The position numbers and the translations under genes are program-made. From Xanthostigma xanthostigma (taxonomy: Eukaryota > Arthropoda > Insecta > Raphidioptera > Raphidiidae): a DNA stretch of 64,000 nucleotides. The stretch covers positions 11,510,001 through 11,574,000 of the forward strand of contig OY754466.1 of assembly GCA_963575645.1 (NCBI GenBank), written 5' to 3'. Shown here piece after piece: positions 52,680-63,396 of this stretch. The first letter of the stretch is position 1, and each line of letters starts with the position of its first letter. The notes beneath the pieces were generated by a model. The model searched no databases, was not told the DNA's origin, and worked only from the letters and a program-made list of their open reading frames with translations.

Positions 52680-53533
52680 CTAATAATATAATAATAATAA
52701 TAATAATAAATTTATTTCAGAAATATAATACAAATAATATATAAATTCTTATTTTAAGTATGAAATTGATCCACCCAACTTGGCATAGCCAGTGCTAGGG
52801 TGGATTTTTAAATACATAAGTATATAAATTGCGGTTACGTGTTAAATGTTTGGATGTGTGTGCTTTATCTGTGGTGTGTGTGTGTGTATGTGCGTGTGTG
52901 CGTGCGCGCTTAGTGGTTAATTGTGTGTGTAGTAATGTGTGTTTATGTGTGCGGCACTCAAATGAGAACATTAATAATACTTCGAGCTTCTTCTGTAACT
53001 ATCTATTTTGTTACTTTCTTACAGAATGCTTTTTTATTAGTGCAGCTTTTTATTTCTACGGGAATTTGGTTGTATATTTTGGGAGCAAGGTAGTGCATGT
53101 GTTTTTGGCCAAATGCCTTTGACATTCTAGGAGGTTGGACAGTATATTGGGCTTGGGATCTGGTTCCATGGTTATGTAAAAATCGGGTATGCGTTGAGGG
53201 ATTGTGGTGATACATGGTAAAGATAGATTTTAAATATAGCTGTTGTATATTTAAAACCTGGAACTCTTGGAACATTTGGTTAGTTGGGAATAAGGGAGGT
53301 TTTTTAGTTATTATACGTATAAGCAGCTTTTGTGCATTCTTAATCGGAATAAGTGCAGATTCGGATGCTCCGCCCCAAGCCGCTATTCCATAGTTTAAAA
53401 GTGACTGACAAAGTGCATAATAAACTGTTTTTATTAAAGTCGGCGTCAGTATTTGTCGTAAGGTTATAAATATGTAAATTAATTTCCGTATTTTTTTTGT
53501 CAATGACATGAAACTCCCTGTCATGTAGAGCAT
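52680..53533 (-). pseudogene. LINE 3' half: RT C-terminal domain and tail
   Basis: An uninterrupted 176-codon frame (53533 to 53003) reads YYALCQSLLNYGIAAWGGAS, IPIKNAQKLLIRIITKKP, then LHNHGTRSQAQYTVQPPRM and YNQIPVEIKSCTNKKAFCKK. These are the Y.sl..s.l.YGi..WG, iQkkaiRii, HN..TR and LP..iK motifs at the end of Jockey/CR1-like LINE polyproteins. After the stop is a GT-rich stretch (52878-52905) and a TAA-type tail at 52686-52712. The RT palm lies beyond the 5' break. The open frame suggests it is younger than the other LINE pieces. Confidence 0.8.
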
Positions 53534-54429
53534 ATTACATTGTACTCATAAAAATACAAATGATTGATCTACAACGAAAAATATAGATAGATTGTGAATT
53601 ATAGACGCTCAACAGCTGAGGTCATCAGCGTCACGAAAAATATATGTCTCCAATATAGGGTTACCAGCAATTGCTCGTATTCTTCTCGGTAGAAGAAACT
53701 ATGACTAATTTGGAAATTAAAAAGCTTGTTTTTAAAAAAAAATGTTTCGTTTAGTTATTTCATAACAGTTGACTCAGAAAAAACGCTATCTACATTTTCA
53801 TGAAGTGATCATAAATGGCATAACTTCTGTGCAAATATAAAATGTTTAATCAATATTATCTAATGACTATTATCTATGACTCTAGGAAAAAAGTATTCTC
53901 GTTTTGTCGTGCCTCCTCTGTGGTAGTTCTCTAGGCGGTGCATTAATATATGTCCATCACTGCTTTTCAGGTACATTAAATTGTCTTTGACAAAACAAGT
54001 TATAACAGAAACGTGAATTCTATTTTGATTGATCGACCCCAATATTGTGTATATTTCACTTTTTGTGTTTACGTAAATCTAAAATAGATTTGATGACAAA
54101 AGAGCCATTGGAACAAGGAACGTTGAAAATTCCATTTGACCGCAGACTTAAGTAGAGTCAAAGCACGTCGAAATATGGCAAACCGCTTTAAGGATCGTCT
54201 CGGTGCGGTGGGATGGCTTTACTGTACCTTAGCGATAAATATCAGTCAGACGACTGTGGAACTCGGTCGATGGGACGGCTGTAGCTCACAACTTGTGTTG
54301 TTCTACCGTCGCTACTCATATTTCTTTTTAAACCAAAAATTAGTCACATTTGTAGAGAGAAAGATTGTAGATTAAAGACGCAAAAAAAGCAGAAGTCATT
54401 AGAGTCAACTAATAATATTTATTAGAACA
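53534..54429. other. Mostly unassigned
   Basis: 53671-53723 is an arm fragment of the MITE at 5089 (TTGCTCGTATTCTTCTCG, AGAAGAAACTATGACTAATT). Frames at 53860-54042 (minus, 60 codons) and 54136-54375 (plus, 79 codons) show no motif I recognise. Confidence 0.45.
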
Positions 54430-54431
54430 TA

Positions 54432-54850
54432 CAGTGCAAACTCCATTTAACGTCGCTCGATATAACGACAAACTCCTTAAAACGTCGAAATTACTTAACT
54501 CTAGTTGGTTTACCTTGTTGCTTATACAATGATACACTCTAAATAACGACACACCCACTCTAAATAATAATACGTCATCATTAAGCAATAAACAGTACTT
54601 GTTTGTTATTTTGCTGCTTTGTTGTCGGCACCATGCGTACTGAAGATTTTAAGAAATTCGTTCTTTTGTTATCTTTCATATGCTTAGTTTGAATGGTTGG
54701 TCTGTTGTAAATTTTATATATTATGAGTAAATACATATTATAGTTAAAAAATATTAATGGATTATTTTTATTCTCTCCGTTTAAAAACAACTTTCAATAA
54801 CGCCACAAAGTGCACAGTCCCTGCGGTTTCGCTATATAGAGTTTACACTG
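54432..54850. mobile_element. pogo-like MITE with TA duplication
   Basis: The ends CAGTGCAAACTCCATTTAAC and TATATAGAGTTTACACTG are inverted, flanked by TA on both sides (54430-54431, 54851-54852). CAGTG..AACTC termini with a TA duplication fit the pogo branch of Tc1/mariner. ATAACGACA and AACGTCG recur near the left end. Non-coding. Confidence 0.8.
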
Positions 54851-54950
54851 TACTTATTAATGTACTTAATTTAGCTGTTTTGGAATCAATACAGAAAAAG
54901 TGTGTATGCTTTCACGACTGACGATGTAAGCCAGTAAAATGAAAATGAAA

Positions 54951-55562
54951 TACTAGCGGTCCCGTCCGGTTTCACCCGGGTGTAAAAGAACGAATGGGGA
55001 AGGGAGGAACATGAATACACACATTCATCTTAGTTTACCGAGATGAATGTTGTGTCCAAATTTCATGATGATCGGAGTTACCGTTCAAAAGATTTTGTCG
55101 ATAAAAAGCAGTATTTAAACTTTTTTAACTAATAATAATTTTTTTAAAATTAATTAAATAAAATTAAAATAAATTTAAATGTAAGTCTTAGAAGAAAGCA
55201 ATGTAAAAAAAAATAAATATATATTCGCCCAACGTGGGGCTCGAACCCACGACCCTGATATTGACAGTCGCATGCTCTACCAATTGAGCCACCTGAGATT
55301 GTGTTCTCACAATGCTAATATGAGTATATCTAGTTAGTGCATTTCACATGAATAGAAGCTTATTTATGAGTTACATTTTAAAACATTTTTCATTAAAGCT
55401 CTGCTCCTAATGGTCGTACCATAATATTATATAGCCTATAGCCTTCCTCGATAAATGGGCTATCCAACAAAAAAATTTTTGTTCAATTCGAACCAGTAAT
55501 CTCTGAGATTAGCGCGTTCAAACAAACAAACAAACTATTCAGCTTTATATATTAGTATAGAT
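54951..55562 (-). mobile_element. tRNA-bearing Helitron-like repeat, copy 3, reversed
   Basis: Runs from TACTAGCGGTCCCGTCCGGT (the reversed end) through ATTCATCTTAGTTTACCGAG, the reversed tRNA-like module, CCTTCCTCGATAAATGGGCT and AAACAAACTATTCAGC to TATATTAGTATAGAT. Its outer 8 bases form the left target duplication of the hAT element at 55563. Confidence 0.7.
55226..55298 (-). tRNA. tRNA-like module with GTC at the anticodon
   Basis: Reverse strand reads GGTGGCTCAATTGGTAGAGC, ATGCGACTGTCAATATCAGG and GTCGTGGGTTCGAGCCCCAC. The T arm is perfect and the B box is GGTTCGAGCCC. The anticodon loop is CTGTCAA as at 28412, with the same weak anticodon stem. Confidence 0.5.
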
Positions 55563-55825
55563 CAGGGCTGGGCAAATGGCGGCCCGCAGCGCAATTTTGT
55601 CCGGCCCGCGAAGCTTTTTAGAAAACTTTTGAAAAATGCGGAAATAGAAGTAGGGACCTTTTTTTTTTGCTCTCCGAATGCGAAAATACAATGTGAGGAC
55701 CTTTTTTTTTTGCTCTACAAATGCGGAAATAGAATGTGAGGTCCGTTTGCTCTGCAAATTTTTGGCCCGCGGTCAAATTTTCATCAGCTATGTGGCCCGC
55801 CGATCAAAAGATTTGCCCGCCCCTG
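55563..55825 (-). mobile_element. hAT element, same family as 2686, opposite orientation
   Basis: Starts CAGGGCTGGGCAAAT and ends GATTTGCCCGCCCCTG. Exact 8-bp duplication GTATAGAT at 55555-55562 and 55826-55833. It contains GGACCTTTTTTTTTTGCTCT units as in the 2686 copy but reversed. Non-coding. Confidence 0.87.
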
Positions 55826-55833
55826 GTATAGAT

Positions 55834-56374
55834 GATACACAATCTGTCAAAATTGCACCTTCGTGCGATGACAAAAACTTGTTCCGTCCACAGTGATTTG
55901 ACAAAACAGACTGAATGAATGACAGCCAATTTGACAGATGTAGCTTCAACAAGATGGCCGCTATCAACTGTCAAAGTTCGGAAAACCCTGTACACATACC
56001 CACTGAGCAAAACGACCAACCACGGAAGAGCAAACTACGCCCGGAAACCAAGAAGATTTGGAATATATGTGGATAGACGACTACAAAAGCATAGCAACAA
56101 AACACCACAAATTGTATTATTATCATGCGAAAGGGTTTCGTAGATTGTGACACGTACCATGACGGGAGAATCTTTGAACGTGCGCTTTTCAGTAACGGTC
56201 TGTACTGAACAGTGACGTAACAATAAATTAAAACCTGTTTTTTGACGTGATAACGTCTTATATAAATTGATGAATCACCAATCTTATAAATTGATAAAAC
56301 ACCGGCTGCATGCACGAAAAAGTGTAACGTTCCTAACGTTCGTAACGCGTAACGTTCCGCCTGACCCTGTGCGT
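55834..56374. other. Unassigned
   Basis: GTAACGTTCCTAACGTTCGT near 56323 is a short irregular repeat of AACGTTC. Overlapping frames of 60-114 codons on both strands (55804-56315) show no motif. Confidence 0.4.
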
Positions 56375-56740
56375 GCTTTTCTCGAAAACGGCCCTAACGA
56401 TTTGGATGAAATTTACTGAAAAGGGATTTTGGGGGGCAAAAAATCGTTTTAGCTAGGTCTCATCTCTCGAAAAAATCGTTTTCTTACAAATTTTATCATT
56501 ATAAAAATCAATTTTTTGACGTATGAAAATACTTAAATATTGTAAGTAGGTTTTGGAATTTTATATACTTAAACAATAAAACAATTGTTTTCTAAATATT
56601 ATGACAGTTAATCTTTGAGACTTAAATAAATACGAAAGAAAGAAAGTTAATAAAAAAAATTATTTTTATAGGTGGTGAGTAATTTAATAAATAAAATTAA
56701 CCTAAATTTGAAGCGAAAGATGCAATATCATAGATTCGAA
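56375..56740 (+). mobile_element. Helitron-like repeat, uninterrupted copy
   Basis: Nearly identical to 34938-35235 joined to 36203-36296. It lacks the 966-bp THAP-type insertion and so shows the empty site near 56670 (TTTTTATAGGTGGTGAG). It also lacks the hairpin cluster. Confidence 0.7.
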
Positions 56741-57594
56741 TTATTATAATTATTATATGTAGAATTTAGGTTATGTATTACGGAATACGTTATCACGTAA
56801 AACTATCGTCCGTAAACCGACTTTACAGACAACCAATTTTTTTTTTTACAGTTGAGAACGATTCTTTGCTATGCAGTCAAATAGGAACATACAAGACAAT
56901 GATTTGGCAGAAGAAAATCACAATTTTATATTTGTTATGAATTGAAATCGATTACCTATAGAGAATTTTTATTTTTCACTACCTTCACAGACATGACGTA
57001 ATATGATTCGAGCAGTCCAGCAAATAGCGATATTACGACAAAATATGATCGTTTTTTAGATTACCATTAAATTTAACTTTCTCGCAGTATAAGAGGCGAG
57101 ATTATTTTAGATGAGATTTTTTTTAAAAATAAATTCTTGTTTTTTATTTCAAAATCACTGAAACGTTTTTAAAGAAAATTACAAGTGTTCAAACCGTCTA
57201 TATACGTAAGGCGTATGTTAAAATATATTAAATTGTATTTCAGAAAAATATTGGGCTTATTTATTTACCTCAACGAACTTATAATTGTGTTTTCTAAACT
57301 TTTTGAAGTTTAAAATTCAAAACTTTTAATTGAATGCTGTTCTAAACTTTGTATCTCCATACATGAGTTTTTCAAGTTAATGAAATTTAATTTTTACCTT
57401 CTATATATACACACAGTTTGAACTCTATTTATCGAAGAGATGGTAACACTAAGGCCTCAGTAAAATTTTTATTTTTGTATTCAAAAATATGATTTTTGAT
57501 GCCTATACCCGAAAGGTTGGCGGACATATTTCCCTCTTGCCTCTTTCCAGCCGCCCTTAAAAATATTATTATCGATTTTATTAGCTTATGTAGT
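56741..57594. other. No feature recognised
   Basis: AT-rich, no coding frame or shared repeat. Confidence 0.5.
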
Positions 57595-57963
57595 GCACAG
57601 CACAATACACACGCTCAGCTTTGAGCTCATTTTAATGTGATTCTGATCTTATATTATTCGCATTTCGGATAAACTATATACAGTACAATAAAAGCTTAAC
57701 AACAATAATGTTTATTGTTACAATATTATATCTTTGTCAACGACGACAATGTGAATGGTTTAAGTCACTGTTAAGCTTAGTACTATTACACTTACAGTGT
57801 GTCATTCAACATTAAATGACTCAGCAAAGATAACTTCGTACGTGCAAAGTTCACTAGTGTCTCTGTGCCCTGTGCTGTGTGCGCTCTGTAAATGTGCGAA
57901 TGCAATAGTACAGAACAGCTCAGCACAGAGCAATGGCGCTCGGAGTGAGTCATTCACAAAAAG
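57595..57963. mobile_element. hAT-A copy 3, both ends missing
   Basis: Matches 10290-10650, from GCACAGCACAATACACACGC to GAGTGAGTCATTCACAAAAA. Neither terminus is present, so it is a fossil fragment. Confidence 0.75.
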
Positions 57964-58885
57964 AGGTCATTATCAATCTGAAAACTGATCAAATTTTGAA
58001 CAGAGTGGCGTATTATTAAAAATTATATTTAACGGTTACTGAGTCATATAGCGACAAAATCACTTCGCGGTGTCATCGCGGAAAGTCCGAGTTAAAACGT
58101 TATGTCTTTTTCAACTGATGAATTTATAATGTTCTATACCGAATTTTAAATTGAAAACACATAATTGTATAATGAAAAGTGGGCTTTGAAACATACTTTT
58201 CATCCCGTACCAATAACTTTAAAAATTTGGAAGTAATAAGAAATCAAAGTAGTAATAAAAAAAAATGTGGTGAAATACAAAGTTTTATGACACGCGCTGC
58301 GGGCACATTCTAAAAAAATTAAGAAATTTAACGGCCTGAAAGATGAATTTTGTCCGATTTTTTTACTTGGTGTAGAAATTTTCACTAGTTCGTATAGTCC
58401 ACAGTTTCCAAGATATAGGTAGCTATGAACAACTTGCCCCTATGCTCAACTAGCTCCTCCCTACCCCACTTAACTACTTTACAAGTCTGTTTATTATAAA
58501 ATTTTACACAATTACAGAAAAAAAGATTTCGTCCTCTCGCACGTGCCACCACTGATTATCAAGTCTGTTAGGTGTGCGCAGGGCCAGGTGTTGTAGTGAT
58601 AAACTAGTTGAATTAAACCTGATGGCTAACCACTTCTCAACTTAGTTATTGCAACCGGTACGTTCTCTACAACAAAGTCGGGACATCTACAGACAAATAT
58701 ATAAAGTGCATAGACGTGATGAAACTCTCTATGCAGTGCCACATTGAAAACTACTATTATTCTAGCGAATTTGAGGTGTTTATTGGACTGCATCTCTAGA
58801 ACGTGTCAAATGTGAAAATCTACTTCCCTGAATACAATTACCAATATGCTGGGATTACGACCTTCAGTTTAGATCTACATAGAGC
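57964..58885. other. No feature recognised
   Basis: No coding frame of note and no shared repeat. Confidence 0.5.
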
Positions 58886-59110
58886 CAGGGGTGGGAAACG
58901 CAAATCTTTTGATCATCGGGCCACATTGCGGATGAATATTTGACCGCGGGCCAAACAATTTCTTTTTATAATTTTAAGTAGGTATAGGTTTAAAGTTATT
59001 AAACACTATTTACTATTTTTTAAAAATTCTTTTTATGCGCCAATTTCTATAAAAAATGCTTCGCGAGCCGGAGAAAATTCTACTGCGGGTCGCATCCGCA
59101 TCCGGTTTTT
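58886..59110 (+). mobile_element. hAT copy related to 2686, right end missing
   Basis: Starts CAGGGGTGGGAAACGCAAAT, then CTTTTGATCATCGGGCCACA and ACCGCGGGCC, and near the right side AATGCTTCGCGAGCCGGAG. The terminal TTTGCCC..CCTG end is lost where the C-family copy begins. Confidence 0.7.
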
Positions 59111-59472
59111 ATGACGGATTATTATTTTATTTATTTTTTCAAGAAAGTTTTGTTTAAAATTTTTTTTTCTAAACTTTACAGTTTCGGAAATATTTTGAAA
59201 ATAAAAAAATTCAACCCCTCTTTTGTTTTATGGATCTGTCAGAAATAAAATAGCTAGGCATGCTTTGATTAATTGTTACATGACGTGAACATATTGTGTA
59301 TAGGTAACCATGGCAACGTATAGCAAATATCATATTGAATACTAGCCATTACCCGCGTCACCTCACGCGATATCAAAAAAAATCATTTTCTTTATTATAA
59401 TCAAGTGTCAACATTTTTGAAGTTGGAATGGTCCCGTCGCCCAATTGGCTGGAATTTTTTGTCTATTTTGAC
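59111..59472 (+). mobile_element. C-family repeat, part copy
   Basis: TATTTATTTTTTCAAGAAAG, TACAGTTTCGGAAATATTTT, ATGGATCTGTCAGAAATAAA, GGTAACCATGGCAACGTATA, CATTACCCGCGTCACCTCAC and CCAATTGGCTGGAATTTTTT in the order of the 46430 copy reversed. The hairpin end is absent. Confidence 0.7.
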
Positions 59473-59869
59473 CGGTTTATAGTAGGTACACGAAAAAAAG
59501 TCGTGAATCGTCGCTAAAGTATTATATACAGTAAATTTTAGTTAAAACTCGTCATATAAGCGGGCATTGTTCATTTATTAATTATAAGAAATTATTAATG
59601 CATTACAGAAAATCGTTGGAATAAAAAGGGGGAATTATAAAACGGTCGAATAAAAAAAAATTTGGTGACTGATGATGAGATACTGTTTTAATAACTTGAG
59701 ATATTAAAATAATAGTTGGGTGACTAAATTACTAAGTGAGCGACTAGAATGCCTTCGGTAATTTTGAAGCAGATATCTTCTTTTGTTTTTACTTTTTATT
59801 TTTTTTTACCTTGAGACAACTTAAAACTTACATTTTCATGAAGATTGAAAACCACCGCTTTTTTTGATA

Positions 59870-60072
59870 ACGGGGTATGCGAATTGTCTCGCAGTGAAAC
59901 GCAATGGGGCAAAGGTGGAGTTTTTAAAAAAATAATTCCGGGGTGAACGATAAACGGGTATGCGAATTGTAATTTCGGGGTGAACGATAAAGGGGTATGC
60001 GAATTGTGTCGCAGTGAAACGGGAAGGGGCAAATGTGGAGTTTTTAAAAAAAACAATTCCGGGGTGAACGAA
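59870..60072 (+). repeat. Tandem repeat of about 80 bp with a short middle unit
   Basis: GGGTATGCGAATTGT occurs near 59872, 59954 and 59992. Units 1 and 3 continue TCGCAGTGAAACG, GGGGCAAA and GTGGAGTTTTTAAAAAAA, and all end TTCCGGGGTGAACGA or TTTCGGGGTGAACGA. The minus strand gives a repetitive peptide, not a gene. Confidence 0.75.
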
Positions 60073-60200
60073 TTAAATAGTTAATTGTTTAAACTTTAAA
60101 TAGAACTGCGGTTTCTAAAAAATATATATTTAATTAACAGTCAATTAAATACATATTTTTTAGAAAACGCAGTTCTATTCAAACAATTAACTATTAACAA
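60066..60200. repeat. AT-rich palindrome
   Basis: ATAGTTAATTGTTTAAAC, ATAGAACTGCGGTTTCTAAA is mirrored by TTAGAAAACGCAGTTCTATT, CAAACAATTAACTAT. It lies directly after the tandem repeat and inside the larger element. Confidence 0.7.
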
Positions 60201-60475
60201 AATGCCGCTCAGAATAAATAAATCATTTGCCAAATTTTGAAAAAAATGCAGTTTGACACTCAAACAAATATTAGGTCGCTCAAATATTATGAAGTTTCCC
60301 ATTTTGTATTTTAAGTAACTCAAATTGATGTTTGTAAGTTGCCGTTCTGTTGATTTCTCGTCACGCGCAGTCAGTCGCCCACTTAGTAATTTAGTTGCTC
60401 ACTTACTAAGTAACCCAAATTGATTATTTTTGTCACCCAAAATTGTAATTTACAGTCACTCGTTTAAATACTACC

Positions 60476-60904
60476 CAATAAAAAGCAACATGCACCGAAA
60501 GAGAATATATTTGATTTCCAGAAATTTTAACACACGCTTATACGTCACGTAACTTTGTAACAAAGGTTTTTATTAGTTTCTGTTTGTCAGCAGAAAGTAT
60601 TATCTACCACACGGATAATTTAACAAGGGTATTATGTTTGGGTCACACGTTAACACAATCATACAAGGTGATGACAAAAATACTGACATCTGTTTAAATT
60701 TTTCTGTGCCGATTCAAACCTTACAGTTCGCTCAATTCAACTCAGATCGGTTCGAAACATGTCTTAAACCATATTATTATTAACTTCTATATTGCTAGTG
60801 GCCGTAAGTTTAAGTCTCCCGATCTTTGCTGGCAATATAGAATCTCGTGAGAGATTCTTTTCTGTGCTAAATGCCGACGAATCTCTAATTAAATGTACAA
60901 AAAT
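60476..60904. other. No feature recognised
   Basis: No coding frame or shared repeat. Confidence 0.5.
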
Positions 60905-60940
60905 CTTTGATTAACGTCTGATTAGAACTCTTCAATCATA
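60905..60940 (+). mobile_element. Terminus fragment of the GTTTCGG fold-back family
   Basis: CTTTGATTAACGTCTGATTA, GAACTCTTCAAT matches the outer end of copies at 12009, 25250 and 62431. The rest of the element is absent. Confidence 0.55.
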
Positions 60941-61829
60941 ACATAATATTAATATTTTGATTGTTTTTAATTGAGATGAGACTGACTAACTAGTTGAAGT
61001 AGGTACTTCTATGTATAATGTATAGTTAAAGATTGAAGACTGATTTTATACGTGCATTTTATTTTAAAGTAATTAATTGAAAAATATTTTTTTTATTTTT
61101 CTATCTGCGTAAAAAGTCCGGATGGAAGGCCAAAAATTCAGACATGTCCGGCAAATATGGACGGATGGTAACCCTAGTCACGACAGCTAAAAAGACTATA
61201 TGGCCAAACGATCGATTCGGTGCAGTGTGAACGAGGTCTTATATCAAAAATGACATCACATAAAAATATTTAATAGTTAAAAAACGACATAAATGAAACG
61301 AGAAATGAACAATGTAAAAGATAGTAAGTTTAGTTGATAGTGTAGCCGCATATTATACTTTGAAGTTTTCTTAAATGCATTATTATAAATTCAAAAGAAC
61401 AATGAAGTATAAAGTTTGTATTGAAACCCAACAAGTTTTTTAACTACATATTTTTTACATAGTTATATAACAGAAAACATTAAGGGGAGATATCCACCTA
61501 GGAGCCGAAAAAGAAGGTCATTTTTGTGAATTTTTTCAAGTAAAACTATGTGAATTTTTAGATATCTGAAAGTATACCTACACATTCAGAAATATTTTTT
61601 TTAGTTTTTTTATTTAAAAATATCAAAAATTGGCAAGATTATTGTATGATCTTTGGAGCGCCGTAAAATGATCGGTACCCACTGGCGTTTATTCAAAAAT
61701 CATCTATAACAAAAAAAAAACAAACAGATTATTAAATTAGATACTATAATCTAGTACTTGTCATAGGATATTTTTTTTTTTTTGTTACTTAGTTTTTGTT
61801 TTATAGGCAAAATAATAATTCACCGTTGC
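60941..61829. other. No feature recognised
   Basis: AT-rich. AAGGGGAGATATCCACCTAG near 61481 is unassigned. Confidence 0.45.
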
Positions 61830-62003
61830 ACCTATTTGAAAAATTCTTTAACCACTATTTAGAATGAACCTTCATGACGCACATAGGGCTTATACATTAT
61901 CGCTTTAAAATTAAATCGCTTTTCGAGGAGATTTTGTAAGTCGACGAAAAAACGGCGACAATCTACAAAAAATTCGGGCGAAGCCGGACCAGGCTGCTAC
62001 TAA
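61830..62003 (+). mobile_element. Helitron-like repeat, family A, copy 2
   Basis: ACTATTTAGAATGAACCTTC, TTATACATTATCGCTTTAAA, GACGAAAAAACGGCGACAAT and ATTCGGGCGAAGCCGGACCA, GGCTGCTA follow the 4687-4906 copy in order. Confidence 0.55.
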
Positions 62004-62430
62004 TAAATAAAATTGAATATCTCAGACAATCTCACATAATTTTCAATTTTTTAGTAAAATACAATTTAATAAAATTCTAGATTGAATTTAATAATCTTGT
62101 CATGAACGCTATTTCAATGATAATGCCAACCAATTTTTCCTTGTGATGATAAGGTATGGGGATGGCGGTTGTCAGATCGCGACTACAAAATCGATTGCTT
62201 CAGAACTTATTCTAGAATTTTAAATTTTTAATATATCTCGTACTATTGCAACCAAATAATAAAAATTTTATTGAAAATATTCAAAACATTCCATCTTAAA
62301 CATTTCAATAATTTAATTTTTTCAACATACCTACTAAGAAGAATAGATTTACTAAAAACAATCTCAGTGGCTCTCAACCTGGGCGGCATAATTAGTAACC
62401 CAGCATTAGTATAATAATCTTATTCAATTC
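62004..62430. other. Mostly unassigned
   Basis: CAGTGGCTCTCAACCTGGGC at 62366 resembles a hAT left end; no partner end was found. Confidence 0.4.
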
Positions 62431-62912
62431 TTTGATTAACGTCTGAATAGAACTCTTCAAATAAATAAAATTATCGACCAAATTTTTTCAGACAAAAATT
62501 ATAAAATTGTAATTCAATAGATGACGTTTCGGTCCGGATTTAGGTCTTCTTCAGAAATATCAAAAAAATATAAAAATTAATTAGTATCTAATTATTTTCT
62601 AATAGAATTAAGTGTGAATTTCTTTTATCGAAATATTATTGATAAATTGTTATTTCGATAATAAAAATTTTTGAAAAGTGATTTTGGACCTAAACTAGTA
62701 CCATTCCCCACTTGTGGGTTGGAATGGTAAAATTCAAACTTAATTCTATTAGAAAATAATTAGATACTAATTATTAATTATATTTTTTAGATATTTATGA
62801 AGAAGTTCCAAATCCGGACCGAAACGTCATCTATTGAATTATTGAATGATAATTTTATAATTTTTGTCAATATATAGTCTGAAAAAATTTGGTCGATAAT
62901 TAACCTCCACTC
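62431..62912. mobile_element. Fold-back element, GTTTCGG family, with a C-family piece in its loop
   Basis: Left arm 62431-62625 and right arm 62740-62912 share ATTATCGACCAAATTTTTTC, CAATAGATGACGTTTCGGTC, CGGATTT and TTAGTATCTAATTATTTTCT in inverted order. Between the arms, 62668-62735 is a C-family terminal fragment (TTTGAAAAGTGATTTTGGAC..ACTTGTGGGTTGGAATGGTA). Arms read CTGAAGAAG..CCGAAACGTC. Confidence 0.8.
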
Positions 62913-63139
62913 ACCCTCCTGCCCGCGGCCTTGAAATCTATAGCAAGCACTCTAACAGCAGAATGAGCATCGTGTGCAGCGACCCTAAGGCCGGCTAACA
63001 CGGTAGCAGTTACGACCTACATTAGATGTTACTTAACGCTTTCTCGACTGTCGCAATGGTTAATATAACTGATGAATTATTAAATAACTATGCAGATGTG
63101 AACTCGTATATATAGGTACATTGTATACAGACTGTTTAC

Positions 63140-63396
63140 AAATCAAATTAAACGGAAAAAAGTTTTAGAAAACAAGCTTTCATTAGTTGTTAATAAGAAA
63201 GAACTAAAGAGTTAAAATAGAAGTAGAAATAAGACATTTTATACGTACTTATCACAGTTTCGAGTTTTTAAATAAAAGCGTGTTCATTTTAACAGGAAGA
63301 GAGAAAAAAAGAGAGGGTAACACGGTTTTATTTGAAAACTTGAGAGACTGCGATTTGCATCCGGACTAAAGCCGGACCGGTCAGTTAGTTATTACA
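63140..63396 (+). mobile_element. Family B palindromic repeat, copy 2
   Basis: GTACTTATCACAGTTTCGAG, AATAAAAGCGTGTTCATTTT and the end GCATCCGGACTAAAGCCGGA, CCGGTCAGTTAGTTATTA match 45395-45890. The central loop is a GAGA-rich tract. Confidence 0.65.

Larger units (their letters stand above)
59650..60475. mobile_element. Inverted-repeat element with GTGACT/GTCGCC motifs
   Basis: GGGTGACTAAATTACTAAGT, GAGCGACTAG near 59717 is mirrored by CAGTCGCCCACTTAGTAATT, TAGTTGCTC near 60370. About eight GTSRC-type words (GTGAC, GTCGC, GTCACC) stud both sides. The interior holds a tandem repeat and a palindrome. Non-coding; superfamily unknown. Confidence 0.55.

Noticed and set aside
55971..56315. 114-codon minus-strand frame
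   Set aside because: Overlaps several other frames on both strands; no motif and no supporting context.
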